A stretch of DNA of 64,000 bases, taken from the NCBI RefSeq assembly GCF_905171775.1, contig NC_053499.1:26290526-26354525 (forward strand), given 5' to 3'. Positions within the stretch are counted from its first letter, which is position 1. Every line of letters begins with the position of its first letter. A program made the position numbers and the translations under genes. Source of the stretch: Rana temporaria. Its lineage: Eukaryota; Chordata; Amphibia; Anura; Ranidae. The notes beneath the pieces are model-generated. The model searched no databases and had not been told where the DNA came from. It was given only the letters and a program-made list of their open reading frames with translations. This document shows positions 30,880 through 41,149 of the stretch, piece by piece.

Positions 30880-31590
30880 GGCAAGATTCAGCATTGATTT
30901 ACACCGGCGTATCTATAGATACGCCGCGTAAATTCAAAGCTGCGCCGGCGTATCTTCTTTCTGTATTCAGAAAGCAAGATACGCCGGAATAAGGCTAAGA
31001 TCCGACTGGCGTAAGTCTCTTACACCATCGTATCTTAGAGTGCATACTTACGCTGGCCGCTAGGTGGCGCTTCCGTCGTTTTCGGCGTAGAATATGCAAA
31101 TGACCTAGATACGCCGATTCACAAACGTACGTGCGCCCGGCGGAATTTTTTTACGTTGTTTGCGTAAGGCTTTTCCGGCGTAACGTTGCTCCTGCTTCTA
31201 TGAGGCGTACGCAATATTAAGTATGGACGTCGTTCCCACGTCGAATTTTGAATTTTTTTTACGTCGTTTGCGTAAGTTGTTCGCGAATAGGGCTGGACGT
31301 AATTTACGTTCACGTCGAAACCAATACGTCCTTGCGGCGTACTTTGGAGCAATGCACACTGGGATATGTATCCTGTCTGGTCACCATCCATTTACATAAA
31401 ACACGCCCCCCTCATACTCATTTGAATTAGGTGCGCTTACGCCGGCCCCATTTACTATACGCCGCCGTAACTTAGGAGGCAAGTGCTTTGTGAATACAGC
31501 ACTTGCCTCTCTGATTTACGGCGGCGTAGCGTAAATACAAAACGCTACGCCGCCGTACAAATGCGCCGCTCACCTGAATCTAGCCCACAG
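30880..31590. mobile_element. GATTCA-family MITE, TACGCCG subtype
   Basis: Starts GGGCAAGATTCAGCATTG and ends CACCTGAATCTAGCCC. Internal arms with TACGCCGGCG and TACGGCGGCGTAG are inverted. Shares GTATGGACGTCGTTCCCACG with the copy at 17562. Confidence 0.8.
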
Positions 31591-31639
31591 TGTGTAAAAA
31601 AACAACGCTGCAGATCCTCCTCGCTTTTTTAACGAATTT

Positions 31640-32165
31640 CAACAAATTTGTTCATTCAAAAAAAAATCCGAAAATAAGTAAATTAGAACATTTGTAAATC
31701 TCAAATAATAACTAATTAATAATAACTTAACTATTACTAGCTATTAAATTATTGGTATTGGAATTTCCTTTCAAATTTGGCTGTTAGTGAACGTAACGAC
31801 TACGAATTATTTGAAATAATGAATGCCGTATCTAGACGAATGGAACGTAACAAATTAATAATCATAAATAATAACAATAATAATAATAAAAACTTTTCAT
31901 TATTATTATTTATTATTAATTTGTTATGTTTCACTTGTTTAGCTTGCGGCATTCGTTTATTTCGAATAATTCGTAACTTCAGATTTGTGTTCACTACATT
32001 CACTAAGGCAAATTTGAAAGGAAATTCCAATACCTATAATTTAACAGTTAGTTATTATTAGTTAGTTAGTTATTCTTTTGAATATTCTTTCTTATTTTCG
32101 AAATATCGAATTTTCGAATTTACTAATTAACAAATTAGCGAATTTTGGAATTGCGATCATAACAA
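31640..32165. repeat. AT-rich foldback repeat
   Basis: Arms of about 200 bases: TATTGGAATTTCCTTTCAAA at about 31756 is mirrored by TTTGAAAGGAAATTCCAATA at about 32013, with matching arms of AATAATGAATGCCG and CGGCATTCGTTTATT further in. The outer parts are TTCGAATTT-rich. Ends not fixed. Confidence 0.75.
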
Positions 32166-32206
32166 ATGACCCAAAAAACAAAAAAAAGAATCAAATCAAA
32201 TAGCTG

Positions 32207-33456
32207 GATTCAGATAGAGTTAGGCCGGCATATCAGTAGATACGCCGACCTAACTCGGAATCTGCGCCGACCTAAGTTTAAGTGTATTCTTAAACTGAGA
32301 TACACTTAAACCTATCTAAGATACGACGGCTTGCGCCGTCGTATCTTAGGGTGCAATATTTAGGCTGGCCGCTAGGTGGCGCTTCCATTGCGTTCGGCGT
32401 AGAATATGTAAATCACTAGATACGCCTATTCACAAACGTACGTGCGCCCGTCGCAGTAAAGATACGCCGTTTACGTAAGGTATTTTCAGGCGTAAAGTTA
32501 TTCCATCAAATAGCTGGACTAGTAATGTTAAAGCGGTGGTTCACCCTAAAAAACAAGTTTCTACCATGAAATCCAGCATACTAGCGTGAGCTACAGTATG
32601 CCTTTATTTATTCTTTTGCGCCGTACTCACAGTTTAATCCCTTAGTTAAGTTTCAGACTCCCCGCGGGGAATGGGCGTTCCTGTGCAGAAGGAACATGAT
32701 TGACGGCCGGCTATGGCGCATCACGTTTCCTGAAAATAGCCGGAGTAGGACTCGGCTCTTCACGGCGCTATACGGCGCCTGCGCACAGACTAGGAGCTGA
32801 CTGCGTAGGCGCCGTGAAGAGCCAAGTCCTATTTCGGCTATTTTCGGGAAGCGTGACGCACCATAGCCGGCCGTCAATCATGTTTCCTCTGCATAGGAAC
32901 GCATACTCCCCGTGGGGAGTCTGAAACGTAACTACGGGATTAAACTGTGAGTACGGCGCAAAAAAATAAAATAAAGGCATACTGTAGCTCGCGCTAGTAT
33001 GCTGGATGGCATGGTAGGAATTTTTTTTTTTTATTATTAGGGTGAACCCTTTAAGTATGGCCGTCGTTCCCGCGTCGAAATTTGAAAATTTTACGTCGTT
33101 TGCGTAAGTCGTCCGTGAATAGGACTGGACGGAATTTACGTCCACGTCGAAACCAATACGTCCTTGCGGCGTACTTTGCCGCAATGCACACTGGGATATG
33201 TACACGGACGGCGCATGCGCCGTTCGTAAAAACCGTCAATCACGTCGGGTCACAGTTAATCTACATAAAACACGCCCCCCACATCCTCATTTGAATTTGG
33301 CGCGCTTACGCCGGCCTATTCACGATACGCCGCCGTAACTTAGCAGGCAAGTACTTTGTGGATACAGTACTTGCCTAGCTAACTTACGGCGGCGTAGTTT
33401 AAAAATACTATACGCTACTCCGCCGCAAAGATGCGGCGGGCTACTTGAATCCACCT
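32207..33456. mobile_element. GATTCA-family MITE split by a TTAA element
   Basis: Begins CTGGATTCAGATAGAGTTAG and ends GCTACTTGAATCCACC. The family sequence runs to 32528, is interrupted by 32532-33050, and resumes at GTATGGCCGTCGTTCCCGCG, exactly where the copy at 17562 is continuous. Confidence 0.85.
32532..33050. mobile_element. Nested piggyBac-like palindromic MITE, TTAA flanks
   Basis: Flanked by TTAA at 32528-32531 and 33051-33054. Ends AGCGGTGGTTCACCCTAAAA and TAGGGTGAACCCT. The interior is a large palindrome: CCGGCTATGGCGCATCACG is mirrored by CGTGACGCACCATAGCCGG, so similar peptides are open on both strands, which are artefacts. Confidence 0.88.
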
Positions 33457-33849
33457 AAAAACGAAAACATTTTTCGGCAGTGCACAGACGTCTGCTCGCT
33501 GGTGCAGTACACTGCAATGCCTCTTTCTCACCACAAGATGTCCTCAGTTTTCCAAGTTGAATGACACTGAGTAAAGACTGGAAGATTGAGGACATACTGC
33601 AAATCATGGGTGTCATCATATCACTGACTCGCCTGAAGAATTTAGAAAAAAGTGAGGGCTGAGGCTTGATTTAGACTTTAAAATTTGGATTTGGAACACT
33701 TTTGTGTATCTATAAGCAGCAAAGGAAACTTGTATTGAGAAAAACACTAGTGCTGCTGTCACTGATCTCTTTTAAAAAATATTCATTACCTGGCTGTCTG
33801 GGACTTTGATTTTTTTTTGATTCACTAATAGAACAGAATAAGCATGCAG

Positions 33850-34436
33850 CAGGGGTGGACTGACAACTCATAGGGCCCCCGGGCAATAAAAGATTATGGG
33901 GCCCCTGGGCTTACAGATGGCCACCACGCCAGGAGGCAGTGCAGAAGCAGGGCAGCTAAAATCTCAGGATTTTCACATCAAATGCATGTCGGTTTCGGAC
34001 ATATCAAGGACAGATGTAAAAAAAACGCAGATTTTTACATACTGTCCCTGGTATTATTGAGCCTGGCGACCCTGATGGTGCCCCCTAGTGGCATGGGGCC
34101 CTCGGCAGTGGCGTAGCGTGGGGGGTGCAAGGGGGCCACCGCCCTGGGCGCAACATTTAGAGGCGCGCTGTCACGAGTATGGATAGGAGGGAGCACCAAC
34201 AACAGATGGGACATAGGAACATCGGTCATTATCAAGCACGCTCTCCTCTTCCCTACAGCCACCGCTGTCTCACACAGTGGATCATGTGACCAGACTGGAG
34301 CTGGCTGAAAATAGGCAAGTCCATAGGTCAGGGGGGGGGCACAAATGACTTGCCTCGCCCCAGGAGCTGACAACCCACGCTACACCACTGGCCCTCCGGC
34401 AGTGCCCGAGAGTCCCAAAGTGTCAGTCCGCCCCTG
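33850..34436. mobile_element. Outer hAT-type MITE with 8-bp duplication GCATGCAG
   Basis: CAGGGGTGGACTGACAA and TGTCAGTCCGCCCCTG are inverted repeats; GCATGCAG flanks it at 33842-33849 and 34437-34444. Interrupted by 34106-34390. Confidence 0.92.
34106..34390. mobile_element. Nested hAT-type MITE (GGCGTAGC family)
   Basis: CAGTGGCGTAGCGTGGGG and CCCACGCTACACCACTG are inverted repeats. Flanks GCCCTCGG (34098-34105) and GCCCTCCG (34391-34398) are a 7/8 duplication. A close copy is at 62600-62893. Confidence 0.9.
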
Positions 34437-34881
34437 GCATGCAGATTAAAATGTTAGAGTGATGTCAGAACTACTTAATTGCATACTTGTTCCAGGTCTA
34501 TGCTTTAAAAAATCCTGAAGCCATGGGATCATTATTGCAGCCAAAAAAAGTAGCATTTTTAGAAGGAGAGATTAGCAATGGCAATGTACTGAGTACAGAT
34601 TTCCTCATTGCAAGGCTTGTTGATGGGTGGCAATCACAATAGCTAATCCTCCGCGCTCAGATGTCCAAGCAATCAGTTCCACTGGGAAAAAAACCTTCAG
34701 CTGCTGGAAACAAAAATGCCACCCGGGCAAAAGAACATATACAGATAGAACCAGCGCATAATAGTCAATCTTGATACCTGCAGACACGCAGGTGCTTATA
34801 GCAATTCAAACGCTCATCAGACTGTGTGACCCAGCATATATAAGGGTATAATAAAGCTCATATTTCCCAAAGATATATGTG

Positions 34882-35151
34882 CAGGGCTGTCTTAATGAGA
34901 GGGCACTCCTGGGCACTGCCCAGAGGCCCCAGCTGCATGGGGGGCCCTGCACTTAACCCAAAGCAGCTGGTCCTTGAGCCCACACTGCCCCGAAAATGGG
35001 GGCCCCATGATGGCACTGAGAGTTATGTATACACAGGGGAGGCAGTCTGCCTCCTACCTACTTGATGTCTGTTTACCTGCACTATCATCACTGTAGGGGC
35101 CCCAGAGCATTACTTTGTCCAGGGGCCCATGATGTTATTAAGACGGCCCTG
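34882..35151. mobile_element. hAT-type MITE with 8-bp duplication TATATGTG
   Basis: CAGGGCTGTCTTAATGA and TTATTAAGACGGCCCTG are inverted repeats; TATATGTG is present at 34874-34881 and 35152-35159. Confidence 0.92.
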
Positions 35152-36290
35152 TATATGTGATACCATCTTCTTTCTTCTCAAATATTTGCCTTCAAAGCTT
35201 CAGAACGGTGTTCTCCAAACAACATATAAAAGGAAGGCTTATTAGTATTTCATAAGGGTATTGGCGTGTGGATACAAAAGAGTGGGAAACACTGGGTGAT
35301 GCACAGTATAGACTTGCACATAATCAAGTAATATTAATTATATGGTGTTTTGGATGGATATACTGTACTACACTTTATAGTTTTTATATATTTTTTGGGG
35401 AACATCATTTTGGAGCTTTGAAGGTGAATATTTTAGGAAAAAGAAGGCACCTATGCATTTTCGCTCGGCAGTTTTTTTTTTATGCTATGCAATTTCCACA
35501 TTGACAGGCGATTGTGAAGCGATTTTGCATGTCGCATAGGACAGCCCATTCACTGGAGCGGGCTGCCCTATGTGCATTTGTTGCCCAAAAAGAAGCTCTG
35601 CTCCTTTTCGAGCAACAAGCTTCACGTGATTTTGAAAGGTACGGTTTTGCCGCTATTGGCCTGTGATCCCAGCGCATGACAATTGCGGCAAAGTCACATT
35701 GCGTTTGCGATGTCATTGAAGGATAATGGCACCCAAACATGTTGTGCTGCGATTGCCACACGATTTGGAATTGCAGCCGGAAAACCAAAATGGTGAAATG
35801 TGAACGGGGCCTTAAATATGCTGGGTTGCACAGCCTGGTGATGATTTTAAATTGCTGTAAGCATCTGTATGTCTGCAAGCATCAAGTTTTTGTTAATTGT
35901 CTGTAAAGCCTCATACACACTACTATTTTTTTTTTGTTGAACCCACTGGGTTTAACTTGTTACAAAATATCTCGGTATGGATCGATGGTGGTCCACCAGC
36001 ACTGCCCCATCATTTAGGGAATTGGAGATACTGATATCCTAAACTTAAAAGACTGAGTCAAATCTATTTATTCTTAAGAAGGGATATGATCATTATCTAA
36101 AAATACATAAATGGTGCATACAAAACCACTTAGAGACCAGCTGCTTGGTCTCATGTCACCACAGAAGAAAAGAATACACCCTTCTCACTCATGAAATAAG
36201 TCATTTGTTTTTTCTGTATCTCAGATGTATTGATTTTCCTTCCCGTCATTTAGACCAAAAAGTGAGAGCAACTCTCACCAATAAGAAGTA

Positions 36291-36771
36291 CCGTATTTAT
36301 CGGGGTAAAGCGCGCACCAGCGTATAGCGCGCACCCCAAACCTAGAAGGGAATTCTAAGGAAAAAAAATAAATACTTACAGTTTGAATGCCCCTCCATTG
36401 CACGTCCATTGGCGGCCTTGTCCGGTCCGGCGTCCGTCTGCGGCCTTGGTGGCGTCCTCCCCGCTTCTCCCGCGCTGTCCTCCCCGCTTCTCCCGTGTTC
36501 CTGCGCTGTCTCTGAGCGCCGCCGCCAACATATACCGAGGTACTTGGGTACACTCGGCTAGGCTCGGCTACGCTCGGCTCCTATCGCATAAAGGCTAGGA
36601 GGCGGGACAGGGCGTGACCGCGAGCGGAGCCGAGCCTAGCCGAGTGTACTGCGTTCGGTATATGTCGGCGGCGGCCCCCCGGGAACATCAGTATCGGTGT
36701 ATATCGCGCACCCACGATTTTCGCCTGATTTTAAGGGGAAAAAAGTGTGCGTTATACGCCGATAAATACGG
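36291..36771. mobile_element. MITE with CCGTATTTATCG ends and TA duplication
   Basis: Left CCGTATTTATCGG and right CGATAAATACGG, flanked by TA. Subterminal TAAAGCGCGCACC and GTGTGCGTTATACGCC also mirror each other. An inner palindrome carries CTCGGCTAGGCTCGGCT. A damaged relative begins at 52228. Confidence 0.85.
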
Positions 36772-37187
36772 TAAATACGCAATAGAGGCTTTAACCTTTT
36801 TTCATTCTTTCCAAAAGGAAATACAAAGTTATGGCTGGAGTTACATTTTTTAAAATAAATTCCTGTGGATTACGAGGGATTCAGTTCGCATGTGCTGCGC
36901 TATATAAGTTTCTCAATCACTCACTCATAGATATGGAGGTACTTGGTTGGCACGCCAGAGGACTTATACAGTTTTCTTGGGTTGTAACTGAGTAGATCTG
37001 AGATTTAAGTGGCACACCAAGAATTAATTCTACAGGTATAGATTTATTCTAATATGACTTGGGTAAAGAGTGGCGCCAACCTATTTGGGGGGCTCAAAAT
37101 CACCCTCTTTATCAGGGCCTAAAAGTGTGGAGCTGAGGGACTTCACCCTTGTCTAGCCCAAATATTGTGTAATTTACTTCTCCAGTT

Positions 37188-37372
37188 GGGGTTAACTTAC
37201 TCAAATCGGAGAGCGCAAAATCGAATGCAGCTCTTCATGGTAGCCAATCAGCTTCTAACTTCAGATTGTTCAATTAAGCTTTGACAATAAAACCTGGAAG
37301 TTGATTGGTTTTAGTGCAGAGACCGGACCAGATTTTGCACAATACAGTTTTAGTAAATCAACCCCATTGTGT
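37188..37372. mobile_element. Small MITE ending GTAAATCAACCCC
   Basis: The left end GGGGTTAACTTACTCAAATC and right end TTAGTAAATCAACCCC are inverted, and GCAAAATC recurs as an inverted subterminal motif. Similar right ends occur near 21232 and 48495. Confidence 0.65.
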
Positions 37373-37583
37373 CCAGCATATATCATGTTGAGGTCCTGTT
37401 GAGGTCCTGGGAACATGTTGGCTCATGTTCCCAGGTCATATTGAAATAAATCTATACCCGAAGAAATAATTCTTGGTGTGGTGCTTCAGTCTCAGATCCA
37501 TTTTTTTCACCTTGGACGCTATGTGAAACCCAAAATGTAGTGAGAATGCCATCCGAGAAGGCTAATGGGTAGGAGAGAAATAC

Positions 37584-38458
37584 TTAAAGCGGAGTTCCAC
37601 CCAAAAGTGGAACTTCCGCTTAATCCATTCCTCACCCCCTTGCATGCCACATTTGGCATGTATTTTTTGGGGGGAGGGAGTGGGGGCTTCAGAAGGAGTG
37701 GGACTTCCTGTCCCAATTCCTCCTTCCGCCCAGGGACCGCTAAGGCGATACGTTATATCGCCTTTTGGCGGCCCCTCCTTGTAGGCAATCGCCTGGGACA
37801 CGTAACAGGTCCCAGGCGAACGCCTGTCCAAATCAGTTAGCGCAGCGCCGCTCGCGCATGCACACTGAGTGCCCGGCCGTGAAGTCGAAAGCTGTCACGG
37901 CCGGGTGCCCACAGTTAGGATGGAGGCGCCGGCGGAGAGGGGGGGAGAGGAGCGGAGCTCCATGCAGGGCTGGGACAAAAATTTGGCCCTGGACTTCATC
38001 CAGACTGGCCCACTTTGACAGGTCTCTCCCACAGCGGCCGGACAACTCCCGCACCCCCCGGCCACCCAAGCCACCTCTCCCCCTTCACTAGCCACTAGTC
38101 GTTTTACTTTATTAGAGTAGAACGGCTGGTACTGGTACTCTTATAGGCAGTACCAGTGGGGAAGCTAGACATTATTTCTCCCGGGGCAAAGAATCAGTTT
38201 GGTGCCCCCCCCCTTCATGGGACAAGATTAGGCAGAAGTGAGAAACTCCCAGGCTGCTGTCACTGAAGCTGGCCCACTGAGCCATCGGAACACCGGGAAA
38301 CTCCCTGTAGTCCCAATGGCCAGTCCATCCCTGGCTCCGTGAGGCGCGGCGCTGGACAGTGGAGCAGGTAAGTGTATGTTTATTAAAAGCCAGCAGCTAT
38401 GCTTTTTGTAGCTGCTGACTTTTAATAAACATCAAAAAAGGCTGGAACTCTGCTTCAA
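37584..38458. mobile_element. TTAA-type MITE split by a hAT-type element
   Basis: Begins TTAAAGCGGAGTTCCACCC and ends GGCTGGAACTCTGCTTCAAG. A hairpin AGCAGCTATGCTTTTTGTAGCTGCT lies near the right end. The element at 37965-38333 interrupts it. Confidence 0.75.
37965..38333. mobile_element. Nested hAT-type MITE, duplication GCTCC(A/G)TG
   Basis: Left CAGGGCTGGGACAAAAATTT and right GGCCAGTCCATCCCTG. GCTCCATG at 37957-37964 and GCTCCGTG at 38334-38341 match 7 of 8. A stretch near 38150-38200 (AGTGGGGAAGCTAGACATTA) looks like a further hAT fragment. Confidence 0.75.
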
Positions 38459-39362
38459 GCCGGCCATAGACAGTTTGAATCTCGGACAGTTCAGCAGGAA
38501 CCAGCTAAGATTCAAACCATTTATGGGCAGGCTGAATGTAACCAAGTTTACCGATCAATTAACTTGGGTACAACCAGCCAGTTTACATTTCATTATTACT
38601 AGTGTCTCTCATAGCCGCTAGCAATAATCACTCTGTTCTCCCGTCGCCCCCCCACCAGGAATTGGAGGGATTTCTCTATCAGCACTGTCTGTGTTGATGG
38701 GGGGGAATCAAACAAATTTCTTTCCTGCAACCCGTGGTTGCAGCTTTAGATTGGATGGAGAGAGATAAAGTTGGATGTCACCAGTGCAGTGATGCTAACT
38801 AGAGGTCCAAACATCAGGAACGAGGTAGGGCAGTGGTGGAACAGAGTCTGGAGGACTGTTGGCTCTGGAAATAGTTTACAGCCTCCCTCTGTTCTGCGTC
38901 AGGGTCATGTACATTACTTTTCACACCTTTTTTTATGTTATGGGTTGCTAGATATGTTTATACTGTTTAGTTCGTTGTTTGGCTACCTTAAAGCCCAAGT
39001 CTCACACCTTTGTTATTATACTCTGCATTTTAAGATTTGTGACTGGTTCTTACTAAAATGCCTTTGAATACCTTTTTTCTTTCAATGAAAATACTACTTC
39101 TAGTCCTCACACTGCAGTGTTTTGTGCTGGCAGAGCTGAGTAACAGCCACACCCCTCTATACAAGTGTCCTCACATGTATTGGAGGAGGTGTGTCAGGCC
39201 ATAGAAGAGGTGTGTCTGACCAGATCTGTGACTGAGTGCTGAATACTGAGAGCACTGGGTCTAACTCTGGTGCCTATTAAAGTGGACATAACACTAGGAA
39301 AATGGGGGTTGTTGGTATCTGATTTTACATCTATTTGGCACACTGAAAGGTATCCCAATTGA

Positions 39363-39869
39363 TTTAAAGTGGATGTAAACCCAATTCATGAAATTTGAGC
39401 TGGGCACATATATCTGCAGTATTTTATTATCTCTCTTCAAAGAACTAAGTTCCGTAGCTCTCTCCTAACCCGTCCCTCTGTTATCTGCCTGATAACCCCT
39501 GACAAATTCTCTAACACATCAGATAAAAGCAGCCTGAAATTTCTGTTGGGGAGGTTGCTAAAATAGATTAGCAGGTAGCTGGCCCTGTTACAAAACACCT
39601 CTGAGAGTCTCTGCCTATGATGAGAGGGGGTGTGTGCCTTTCCTCCAATCAGCAATTTTCGCTATCTGGTCAGTATGCCCAGACATCACACTCTGTGTTA
39701 AACAGGAAGAGAACATTTCCTAACACGATCTGAACTTTATAAACAGTATATAAATGTGAAGACAGCAGATATGGGTGTAAAACCTATGTAGGGAGATTTG
39801 GTTCAACCCTGTGTATCATCTGAGGCTGTTCAATTCACTGGGTGTATGGAGGGTTTACATCCACTTTAA
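39363..39869. mobile_element. TTAA-type MITE, AAAGTGGATGTAAACCC ends
   Basis: AAAGTGGATGTAAACCC at the left is perfectly mirrored by GGGTTTACATCCACTTT at the right, with TTAA at both edges. A related end (TTAAAGTGGACATAACACT) lies just upstream at about 39278. Confidence 0.88.
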
Positions 39870-40019
39870 TATTGCTCTTCACAGCTGTACCTGTTTGTAG
39901 TGTACACCTACCACCGTGTTCTTGTTGTGTCACTCTAGTAGGTTATTTTGGCAGTGAATGCCGTTTAATGTCTGATGATCTGTGGACTAACACTACAGAA
40001 TCCTTCTAGCTCATTTCAG

Positions 40020-40169
40020 AAACTGACGGCAGAGTTCATGTGGAGACCTTCGCCGACCATTGCGTGTTCATCATTGAGGGTGCAGAGAAGTTGGATGAAG
40101 GTGCCTACACCGTGCTGGTGAAGAATGCCGCTGGAGAGGATAAAGCCACTGTCAATGTCAAAGTCATTG
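40020..40169 (+). CDS. MYBPC3: MYBPC3 exon: Ig domain C5, C-terminal part
   Basis: Acceptor CTAGCTCATTTCAG, donor GTAAGC. It starts with two bases of a split Glu codon and ends in phase 1. It encodes T-D-G-R-V-H-V-E-T-F, I-I-E-G-A-E-K, the F-strand motif D-E-G-A-Y-T-V, and K-N-A-A-G-E-D, followed by V-K-V-I. It aligns with the cardiac C5 end. The upstream partner that should supply the G of Glu is missing (see the intron 29999-40019). Confidence 0.94.
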
Positions 40170-40569
40170 GTAAGCCATAGTCATGGTCCTAAAGAATAAC
40201 TAAATCCTAAACTGGGTCTTTAACTTTGGATGGAGGGTAACAGGGATTAATACTTCATTGGCTATTCATTGTGACCTGAGACACCAGAAGAGGTCTCACC
40301 TTGCCATTGGCACAAGCCTAGCAGCCTGGGTTTAGCTTTCCAGTTAACTTGTGGTCACCAGTTTATATTTATTTTCCACTAGAGAGCGCAGGACATAAAA
40401 ATGCTTTTTCATACTCTACCTAGTGGATTCCCCACAAAAATTCTCAGATAACAACTTCTACGTAGCTTTATGTTGGGAGTGGACATCAATGTTGTTGTTT
40501 CGTAAGTCATCCTATATACAGGATTTATAATGATATACTCTATAATGTTCTCCTTGCTTTTTCTTACAG
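40170..40569 (+). other. MYBPC3: MYBPC3 intron (400 bp)
   Basis: Short, no repeat recognised. A normal polypyrimidine tract precedes the acceptor. Confidence 0.92.
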
Positions 40570-40674
40570 AGGCTCCAGACCCTCCTGAAGCCCCCAGGAT
40601 CCTTAACATTGGAGAGGACTTTTGTACTGTACAGTGGGATGCACCCAAGTACAATGGAGGCATGCCAATTCTGG
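40570..40674 (+). CDS. MYBPC3: MYBPC3 exon: fibronectin III domain C6, N-terminal part
   Basis: Acceptor CTTTTTCTTACAG, donor GTAAGG, phase 1 to phase 1. It encodes E-A-P-D-P-P-E-A-P-R-I, then G-E-D-F-C-T-V-Q-W-D-A-P, then Y-N-G-G-M-P-I-L-G. The B-strand Trp and the Pro-rich start are fibronectin III hallmarks. C-T-V-Q-W is the cardiac form. Confidence 0.95.
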
Positions 40675-40847
40675 GTAAGGGAGATACCATCCACACATAG
40701 TACCTACCACTGCTCAGTGGAATTTCACTGCTCACCATTCAAAATACTATAATTTCCAAGCTATTATTTATCAATTTTATTTATTCAATGACAGACATTG
40801 TTTAGGCATGTTGTTGATTAGGTTGCTTGACATAAAGATAACAGGCC

Positions 40848-41116
40848 AGATCCACAGAGCGAGTATGCCGGTGTATCTACTGATACGCCGGCGTACTTTC
40901 AAATTTCCCGCGTCGTATCCTTGTTTTGAATCCTCAAAACAAGATACGACGGCTTCTGGGTTAGATCCGACAGGTGTACGTCTTCGTACGCCTTCGGATC
41001 TAAGATGCAATACTTCGGCGCAAATTCTTTGGGGATTCAAACCGGCCTAATGTAAGTTACAGCGGCGTAGCGTATCTCACATACGCTGTGCCGATCTATT
41101 TGTATGTGAATCTACC
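40848..41116. mobile_element. Short GATTCA-family MITE
   Basis: Starts GGCCAGATCCACAGAGC and ends TGTGAATCTACCCC. TACTGATACGCCGGCGTAC is partly mirrored by AGCGGCGTAGCGTATCTC. Shorter than other copies. Confidence 0.7.
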
Positions 41117-41149
41117 CCAACCACTAGAGCAGCCTTTCTCAGAGTTCAA

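Larger units (their letters stand above)
29999..40019 (+). other. MYBPC3: MYBPC3 intron(s), 10 kb, expected to hide a small exon
   Basis: The phases of the flanking exons do not match (0 leaving, 1 entering), so an exon of 3n+1 nt is expected here. In human the residues at this place read W-V-F-D-K-K-L-L-C. I did not find it. The interval holds at least a dozen DNA elements, listed separately. I see nothing in 30010-30600, 33460-33840, 34445-34870, 35160-36285, 36775-37185 and 38600-39360. Confidence 0.8.

Noticed and set aside
32653..32924. Similar 74-codon ORFs on opposite strands
   Set aside because: Produced by the palindromic MITE; the arms encode the same peptide in opposite directions.
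33790..33830. Possible missing C5 microexon (TGGGACTTTGATTT)
   Set aside because: Reads W-D-F-D but then runs into a T tract without K-K-L-L-C and lacks a donor; judged chance.
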